From: Bacillota bacterium
GTDB lineage: Bacteria > Bacillota > Bacilli > Lactobacillales > Streptococcaceae
Length of the DNA: 10,188 nt
NCBI GenBank assembly: GCA_021781855.1
Contig: JAJXWC010000075.1
Location: 1-10,188 of the forward strand
Reading direction: 5' to 3'
Below, one piece after another: positions 5,457 through 10,188 of this stretch (positions are counted from its first letter, which is position 1; each line of letters begins with the position of its first letter). A model generated the notes under the pieces. The model saw only the letters and a program-made list of their open reading frames with translations. It searched no databases and was not told where the DNA came from. Both the position numbers and the translations under genes were made by a program.

Positions 5457-6959
5457 ATGGCATACGTTTTAGGAATTGACCTTGGGACTTCAAGTCTGAA
5501 AGGGATTTTGATGGATACAGCTGGCAATGTGGTGTTGACTCGCTCAGCAAGTTATGGAATTGACAATCCGAAGCAAGGATTTTCTGAGCAGAAACCTATA
5601 GTTTGGGTGGAAGCGCTCGATACAGTTTTGACCGCCTTGTCAAAGGAAGTGGCTGATTTTGGTACACAGCTTGCGGGAATTTCATTCTCTGGTCAAATGC
5701 ACTCGCTTGTCGTTTTGGATGATGATAATGTACCTGTTTATCCTGCGATTTTGTGGAATGATGTGCGAACAAGCGCACAATGCAAGGAAATCATGGATAA
5801 AATGGGACCACGTTTGCTAGAGCTTACAGGAAATATTGCGCTTGAAGGCTTTACATTGCCTAAAATCCTCTGGTTGCAAGAAAATGAGCCTGAAGTTTGG
5901 GCGAAAGTCCGTAAAATCATGCTGCCAAAGGACTTTCTCGGTTTGTATTTGACAGGTCAAGCTCACAGTGAATTTTCTGATGCAGCGGGAACCTTGTTAC
6001 TTGATATTGAAAAACACGAATGGTCAAAAGAAATCGCAGAGGCGTTCAAGATTGACATGAGCATTTTGCCTGATTTGACAGAATCAACAGGTTCTATCGG
6101 CAATTTGACAGCCGAAATCAAGACGAAATTCGGCATCACAGCAGACGTGAAAGTCTTTGCCGGTGGTGCAGACAATGCAGCTGCAGCGCTTGGTGTCGGA
6201 CTAATCAATGAAGAAGTGGGATTGATTTCAATGGGCACTTCTGGTGTGGTGTCAAGTTATGAGCCGAAAGTTGCAGATTATAAAGGAAAATTGCATTTCT
6301 TCAACCATACTGCGCCAGGAGCTTATTATTCAATGGGCGTGACTTTGGCGGCAGGAAATTCGTTGAATTGGTACAAGGAAACGTTTGGTCACGGACTTGG
6401 CTTTGCTGAACTTTTGGCAGATGTGAGTACTGTACCTGCTGGCTCTGATGGATTGCTGTTTACACCTTATATTGTGGGCGAGAGAACACCGCATTTTGAC
6501 AGCAAAATTCGCGGCAGCTTCATCGGAATCTCAGCAACACATGAGCAGCGTCATTTCTCTCGTGCGGTACTTGAAGGGATTCAATTTAGCTTACGGGACA
6601 GTAAGGATATGATGGAAGCCACAAAAGGTAAGAAATTCAGTCGGTTGATTTCGGTTGGCGGTGGAGCGCAAAATCCTGATATTATGCAGATGCAGGCAGA
6701 TATTTTCAATGCAGAAATGATTCGTTTGACCGTTGAGCAAGGGCCTGGACTTGGCGCTTGCATGATTGCGGCTTACGGTTGCGGTTTTGGTACGCTTGAA
6801 GAAATCACGAAAACATTCGTGCATTATCAAGAAGAAACTTTTAAGCCAAATCCTGTTGATGTGGCGCGTTATGAAAAGATTTACGGCATTTGGAAGCAAG
6901 TTTACAGCGCAACGTCTGGGATTTCGCACCAGTTAGTTGATTTTAACGATGAGGTTTAA
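5457..6959 (+). CDS. xylB: Xylulokinase
   Basis: ATP-dependent D-xylulose kinase of the FGGY family, 500 aa, usual length. It makes xylulose 5-phosphate for the pentose phosphate or phosphoketolase route. Visible motifs: the N-terminal phosphate loop GIDLGTSS (residues 6-13, with Asp8), SGQMH (78-82) and WNDVRT (100-105) of the sugar pocket, GGADNAAAALG with the expected catalytic base Asp239, and GGGAQNP (401-407) of the C-terminal ATP-binding domain. AGGA (5447-5450) is six bases before ATG 5457 and three before ATG 5454; 5457 gives better spacing and the usual MxYVLGIDLG start. The promoter with cre lies just upstream, and xylM starts 2 nt after the stop. The xylose isomerase gene is not next to it here. 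Confidence 0.95.
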   Translation: MAYVLGIDLGTSSLKGILMDTAGNVVLTRSASYGIDNPKQGFSEQKPIVWVEALDTVLTALSKEVADFGTQLAGISFSGQMHSLVVLDDDNVPVYPAILWNDVRTSAQCKEIMDKMGPRLLELTGNIALEGFTLPKILWLQENEPEVWAKVRKIMLPKDFLGLYLTGQAHSEFSDAAGTLLLDIEKHEWSKEIAEAFKIDMSILPDLTESTGSIGNLTAEIKTKFGITADVKVFAGGADNAAAALGVGLINEEVGLISMGTSGVVSSYEPKVADYKGKLHFFNHTAPGAYYSMGVTLAAGNSLNWYKETFGHGLGFAELLADVSTVPAGSDGLLFTPYIVGERTPHFDSKIRGSFIGISATHEQRHFSRAVLEGIQFSLRDSKDMMEATKGKKFSRLISVGGGAQNPDIMQMQADIFNAEMIRLTVEQGPGLGACMIAAYGCGFGTLEEITKTFVHYQEETFKPNPVDVARYEKIYGIWKQVYSATSGISHQLVDFNDEV

Positions 6960-6961
6960 GC

Positions 6962-7969
6962 ATGAGCTGTGCGATAATTGAAAAAGAAATTCCGCTTCTT
7001 TCGGGCAAAAAATTGCATGAAATCACACTTTCAAATGGAATTTTGACGATTGTGGTGCATAATTTCGGTGCACGATTACACAAAATTTTCACTCCAGACC
7101 GTAACGGACAATTTGAAAACATTTTGCTTTCGCGAGATAATCCGGACACTTATGAAAAAGACAGCGGTTATTATGGGTTGATTTGTGGTCCTGTTGCTGG
7201 ACGAATTGCGAGAGCGGCTTATGATGACATCAAATTTGAAGCTAATGAAGGACGCAATTTGCTTCATTCAGGCGAAAAGTCCTGGGAACGCCAATTTTGG
7301 AACTACAAAACTTATCAAAATGAACATGCTGTTGGGATTGAATTGACCTTGACCGACACGATTTCTGGATTTCCCGGTCCTATTCAAGCAAAAGTTCGGT
7401 ATGAATTGAGTGAAAACAGATTAAAAGTCGATTTGACAGGTTTGTCAAATTCGGACACACTGTTTAATCCTGCTTGGCATCCCTATTTTAATTTGACGGC
7501 TGACCATGAAAACACTTTGGGACATATTTTAAATGTCCCCTGTGACCGTGTGGTTGAGGCAGATGATGAAAATATTCCAACAGGAAAACTGCTTGATGTG
7601 ACGAACACGCCGTATGATTTGCGGCAAGATACAACGATTGAGCAAATACAGGAGAAACTGTCCGTAGGATTTGACAACTGCTTTGTCTTTCCAGAGCATC
7701 TGGCAGAGAAAAATTTGACTTTGTCAGACCGAATTTCTGGTAGAAAATTAACTTGTGTGACTGACCGTCAAGCCGTTGTCATCTATACGGCGACCAATCC
7801 TGAGCAAAACTCAACGATTGCTGGGCGAAAAATGACTTCAAATCGTGGGATTGCCATTGAGTTTCAAGAGCTGCCTGATGCTGTGCATCATTCAGAATGG
7901 AAAAGCATCAGACTTCCTGCAGGAGAGTCTAGAACTTTCAGTACGACTTACACTTTCTCAGTAGAATAG
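6962..7969 (+). CDS. xylM: Aldose 1-epimerase (mutarotase), probable xylose mutarotase
   Basis: GalM-type mutarotase, 335 aa, which interconverts alpha and beta anomers of free aldoses in the cytoplasm. Expected active-site residues are visible: LLHSG with His102, AWHPYFNL with His173 (general acid), GFDNCF with Asp238, and IAIEFQELPDA with Glu300 (general base). Start ATG 6962 is 2 nt after the xylB stop. Its GAGG ribosome-binding site lies inside the end of xylB, so the two genes share a transcript. GH8 and GH43 enzymes invert and would release alpha-xylose from beta-linked substrates. Mutarotation would keep the sugar pool balanced for the isomerase. The sugar preference is inferred from context; the fold alone cannot separate xylose from galactose or glucose. 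Confidence 0.92.
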   Translation: MSCAIIEKEIPLLSGKKLHEITLSNGILTIVVHNFGARLHKIFTPDRNGQFENILLSRDNPDTYEKDSGYYGLICGPVAGRIARAAYDDIKFEANEGRNLLHSGEKSWERQFWNYKTYQNEHAVGIELTLTDTISGFPGPIQAKVRYELSENRLKVDLTGLSNSDTLFNPAWHPYFNLTADHENTLGHILNVPCDRVVEADDENIPTGKLLDVTNTPYDLRQDTTIEQIQEKLSVGFDNCFVFPEHLAEKNLTLSDRISGRKLTCVTDRQAVVIYTATNPEQNSTIAGRKMTSNRGIAIEFQELPDAVHHSEWKSIRLPAGESRTFSTTYTFSVE

Positions 7970-7988
7970 GCTTCGTGAGCATCTGTAA

Positions 7989-8004
7989 GCCAAGCTAGCT
8001 TGGC
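7989..8004. repeat. Perfect 16-bp palindrome after xylM
   Basis: GCCAAGCTAGCTTGGC is identical to its reverse complement and begins 20 nt after the xylM stop. TCTG (7982-7985) and CAGA (8007-8010) extend the pairing across a small internal loop. No T-run follows. It could be a 3' end-stabilising hairpin, a protein site or the edge of an intergenic repeat. Confidence 0.6.
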
Positions 8005-8148
8005 ATCAGAGTAGAGAGATAGTTGCTGTTAAGTAAGAAAAAATGAAGCGTCAATCGCTTCGCTTACCAAGATATTTTTCAGATATGGTGCATGGGCTGT
8101 ATTTTGGGAAATATTTTGGTTAACGGAGCGATTTGACTGCTCAAAATC

Positions 8149-8172
8149 AGATTTGACCATTTTGTCAAATCT
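8149..8172. repeat. Inverted repeat AGATTTGAC / GTCAAATCT
   Basis: Perfect 9-bp arms (8149-8157 and 8164-8172) flank the 6-nt loop CATTTT. A direct copy of GATTTGAC lies 20 bp upstream (8130-8137), and TTTGACC recurs at 8197-8203. The repeated half-site upstream of the GH43 gene may be regulatory. No regulator is recognised, and no T-run makes it a terminator. Confidence 0.5.
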
Positions 8173-8197
8173 TCCACACAAACTGAGTTCGCTCTCT

Positions 8198-8227
8198 TTG
8201 ACCTAAGCGCTATGCTGTCGTTACTAA
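8198..8227 (+). promoter_or_regulatory. Tentative promoter with cre-like site for the GH43 gene
   Basis: TTGACC (8198-8203, 5/6 to the -35 consensus) is followed 18 bp later by the poor -10 candidate TACTAA (8222-8227). Between them, 8202-8215 holds a cre-like sequence centred on AAGCGCTA, and a second one lies at 8244-8257 (11 of 14 positions of WGWAARCGYTWWMA). The gap after xylM and the cre-like sites argue for a separate regulated transcript, but the -10 is weak. Confidence 0.28.
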
Positions 8228-8292
8228 GCATCTAGGTGGAATCGCAAAGCGCTAAGACTTTGAGTGCGGCTCACATCTTAGAAGGAGAAAAA

Positions 8293-9972
8293 ATGCCACA
8301 ACTTCAAAACCCAGTATTGCCAGGATTTAATGCTGACCCATCATTTATTCGTGTGGGCGATACCTACTACATCGCAAACTCTACATTTGAATGGTTCCCT
8401 GGCGTGCGCTTGCACGAGTCAAAAGACCTTGCACATTGGAATTTACTGCCGAGTCCATTGTCAACAACCACCTTGCTTGATATGAAAGGGAATCCTGCTT
8501 CTGGCGGTATTTGGGCGCCTGATTTGTCATATGCTGACGGCAAATTCTGGTTGGTTTATACCGATGTTAAAGTAGTAAACGGTGCTTTTAAGGACATGAC
8601 AAACTATTTAACAACAGCAACCGACATCAAGGGACCTTGGACAGACCCTATTAAACTCAATGGCGTTGGATTTGACGCATCATTGTTCCATGATACGGAC
8701 GGTCGTAAATACCTTGTCCAACAAACATGGGACCATCGTGAATATCATCACCCTTTCGATGGCATTACACTGACCGAATTCAATGTGGAAACAATGAAAC
8801 TTCGGCCTGAGACTGCGCGCACGATTTATACAGGTACACACGTGAAACTTGTTGAAGGACCTCACCTTTACAAGATTAATGGCTACTATTTCCTATTTGC
8901 CGCACAAGGCGGAACAGTATTCACCCACCAAGAAGTCGTTGCTCGTTCAAAATCACTTGATGCGCTTAGCTTTGAGACTGAACCCGGAGAACCATTCATC
9001 ACCAACTTTGACACACCTGAACTTTATGTTCAAAAGCAAGGTCACGGCGCACTCGTTGAAACACCAAGCGGTGAATGGTACTATGCTTCGCTTATGGCTC
9101 GTCCGTGGAATCACAAAAATGAATCCAGCACAGACCCGCGCGGCTGGTCAACTTTGGGACGTGAAACATCCATTCAAAAAGTCGAATGGGATGAAGCAGG
9201 CTGGCCCCGTATTGTCGGTGGACATGGAGGCACAACTTTTGTTGACCTGCCAAAAGATGCGATTGCCACAGCTGCACCAGAAAATCATAGTCAGCATGAC
9301 GAATTTGACAGTGAGAAGCTTGACATCAACTGGAATACTTTGCGGGTGCCATTTACAGAAAAAATGGGTAGTACAGGAAAAGGCAAATTGACGCTGATTG
9401 GACAAGGTTCTCTTGCCAATAATTTTGATTTGTCTCTTATTGCGCGTCGTTGGCAAGCCTTCTATTTTGATGCCGAAACTAAGGTCAAATTTGACCCATT
9501 TACCTATCAGCAAATGGCAGGTTTGACTAATTACTATAATGACAGCCACTGGTCATTCGTTCATCTCACATGGAATGAAATCAACGGTCATGTCATCGAA
9601 ATCGGCGAAAATAATCGGGGAAATTATACCTCATATCTCAAAGATGAAGCGATTAAGGTACCTGAAAATATAGAATATGTCTGGTTCCGCACAAAAGTCC
9701 GCAAAGAAAGCTACACTTACGAATACTCATTTGACGGCGAAAACTTTATCGAAATCCCTGTCATTTTGGATGCTGCAATCTTGTCAGATGACTATGTGCT
9801 GCAAAGTTACGGCGGATTCTTTACGGGTGCTTTCGTCGGCCTTGCTGTAGTTGATTATTCAGGCTATGAAAAAGCAGCCGAATTTGATTATTTCGACTAT
9901 AAAGAACTTGGTGACAAACAATGCTCTGACGGTACTTATAGTTGGCAAGCTAGTGAAAGTCGCTTTGATTAA
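8293..9972 (+). CDS. xynB: GH43 beta-xylosidase (xylan 1,4-beta-xylosidase)
   Basis: Glycoside hydrolase family 43 exo-enzyme, 559 aa, the length of two-domain beta-xylosidases of the Selenomonas SXA/XynB type. It releases xylose from non-reducing ends of xylo-oligosaccharides with inversion. The N-terminal five-bladed propeller opens with NPVLPGFNADPS, holding base Asp15. Asp128 in GFDAS is the expected pKa-modulating Asp and Glu188 in VEGPH the general acid. From about residue 335 a C-terminal beta-sandwich (GH43 C2 type) follows, which completes the active site in this subfamily. There is no signal peptide, so it is cytoplasmic. The frame extends upstream to 8236, but AAGGAGA (8282-8288) selects ATG 8293. 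Some relatives also cleave arabinofuranosides. Confidence 0.93.
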   Translation: MPQLQNPVLPGFNADPSFIRVGDTYYIANSTFEWFPGVRLHESKDLAHWNLLPSPLSTTTLLDMKGNPASGGIWAPDLSYADGKFWLVYTDVKVVNGAFKDMTNYLTTATDIKGPWTDPIKLNGVGFDASLFHDTDGRKYLVQQTWDHREYHHPFDGITLTEFNVETMKLRPETARTIYTGTHVKLVEGPHLYKINGYYFLFAAQGGTVFTHQEVVARSKSLDALSFETEPGEPFITNFDTPELYVQKQGHGALVETPSGEWYYASLMARPWNHKNESSTDPRGWSTLGRETSIQKVEWDEAGWPRIVGGHGGTTFVDLPKDAIATAAPENHSQHDEFDSEKLDINWNTLRVPFTEKMGSTGKGKLTLIGQGSLANNFDLSLIARRWQAFYFDAETKVKFDPFTYQQMAGLTNYYNDSHWSFVHLTWNEINGHVIEIGENNRGNYTSYLKDEAIKVPENIEYVWFRTKVRKESYTYEYSFDGENFIEIPVILDAAILSDDYVLQSYGGFFTGAFVGLAVVDYSGYEKAAEFDYFDYKELGDKQCSDGTYSWQASESRFD

Positions 9973-9990
9973 GAAAAAATTGAATCTTAC

Positions 9991-10019
9991 AGCTCTGCCA
10001 AATCTGGCAGAGTTTTTTT
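9991..10019 (+). terminator. Intrinsic terminator after the GH43 gene
   Basis: CTCTGCCA (9993-10000) and TGGCAGAG (10005-10012) form a perfect 8-bp stem around an AATC loop, extendable by one G-U and one A-U pair, followed by seven T residues (10013-10019). It begins about 20 nt after the stop codon and should end the transcript efficiently. Confidence 0.92.
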
Positions 10020-10188
10020 ATCTCAGCAGTGCGTGCTAGGTATCCATTTGTTCTATCTCTATTTTCATTACACTGACCGACTAAAAAGTCGCAAGGCGAA
10101 ATGGTTAGGTGGCGAGATAAGCAGCGCTGAACCTCGAATTTAGTCTCTGCTTCATATCAATGACAATCTTTCCACTAATAAAAAACAA
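10020..10188. other. Gene-free right edge
   Basis: No open frame of note was found on either strand. Short complementary stretches are present: CGACT 10078-10082 with AGTCG 10087-10091 (AAAA loop), CCATTT 10044-10049 with AAATGG 10099-10104, and TATCTC 10054-10059 with GAGATA 10114-10119. The last two cross each other, so they cannot both form except as a pseudoknot. This is probably intergenic or the leader of the next gene. Confidence 0.4.

Larger units (their letters stand above)
7970..8292. other. 323-bp gap between xylM and the GH43 gene
   Basis: No well-supported gene was found. The gap holds the palindrome at 7989-8004, a hairpin at 8045-8061 (GAAGCG/CGCTTC) flanked by GTAAG 8033-8037 and CTTAC 8063-8067, a TATTTTGG direct repeat (8100-8107, 8112-8119), a 9-bp inverted repeat at 8149-8172, TTTGAC repeats and two cre-like sites. 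A 43-codon antisense frame runs from 8160 to 8029 (MVKSDFEQSN start) with no good ribosome-binding site. The size and number of dyads suggest either a regulated promoter region or a small intergenic repeat element. Confidence 0.55.

Noticed and set aside
8043..8123. 26-codon + strand frame in the gap after xylM
   Set aside because: No ribosome-binding site, very short, and overlaps hairpin structure and the antisense frame.
8236..8292. GTG at 8236 as the GH43 start
   Set aside because: No ribosome-binding site precedes it; AAGGAGA lies just before ATG 8293, where the GH43 domain starts.
1..10188. tRNA, rRNA, CRISPR arrays or insertion sequences
   Set aside because: No tRNA cloverleaf, rRNA signature, regularly spaced repeat array or transposase frame was seen anywhere.

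Overview
The window is low-GC Firmicute DNA (A+T-rich, GGAGG-type ribosome-binding sites, lipobox LAAC, CcpA-type cre boxes). It most resembles a Lactococcus: xylB and xylM sit back to back and a GH43 beta-xylosidase follows, as in the lactococcal xyl/xyn region. The genus is inferred from gene content and style, not from an alignment. All eight convincing genes are on the + strand and together form a locus for importing and degrading xylo-oligosaccharides.

Layout. 1-269: no gene, but rich in dyads, with a plausible promoter and a long leader hairpin. 270-3465: a CUT1-type sugar ABC importer without an ATPase gene, made of a lipoprotein binding protein, a strong hairpin, then two overlapping permease genes. 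3466-3583: gap with a hairpin and a weak cre-like site. 3584-5363: a GH8 exo-oligoxylanase-like enzyme and a NodB/CE4 deacetylase 4 nt apart. 5364-5456: a well-defined promoter region with TATAAT, a cre box and an 11-bp-spaced direct repeat. 5457-7969: xylulokinase xylB and aldose 1-epimerase xylM, 2 nt apart. 7970-8292: gap with a perfect 16-bp palindrome, further hairpins, TTTGAC repeats and two cre-like sites. 8293-9972: GH43 beta-xylosidase, then a clear intrinsic terminator. 10020-10188: no gene seen.

Working model (inference). The lipoprotein captures xylo-oligosaccharides outside the cell and the two permeases import them, powered by an ATPase encoded elsewhere. None of the three carbohydrate-active enzymes has a signal peptide, so breakdown is intracellular. 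The CE4 enzyme would remove acetyl groups, the GH8 enzyme would trim xylose from reducing ends, and GH43 would release xylose from non-reducing ends. XylM would equilibrate xylose anomers for xylose isomerase, which is not in this window, and XylB would phosphorylate xylulose into the pentose phosphate or phosphoketolase route. Carbon catabolite control by CcpA is supported best upstream of xylB. A separate, unidentified regulator may act on the 16-bp dyads upstream of the transporter.
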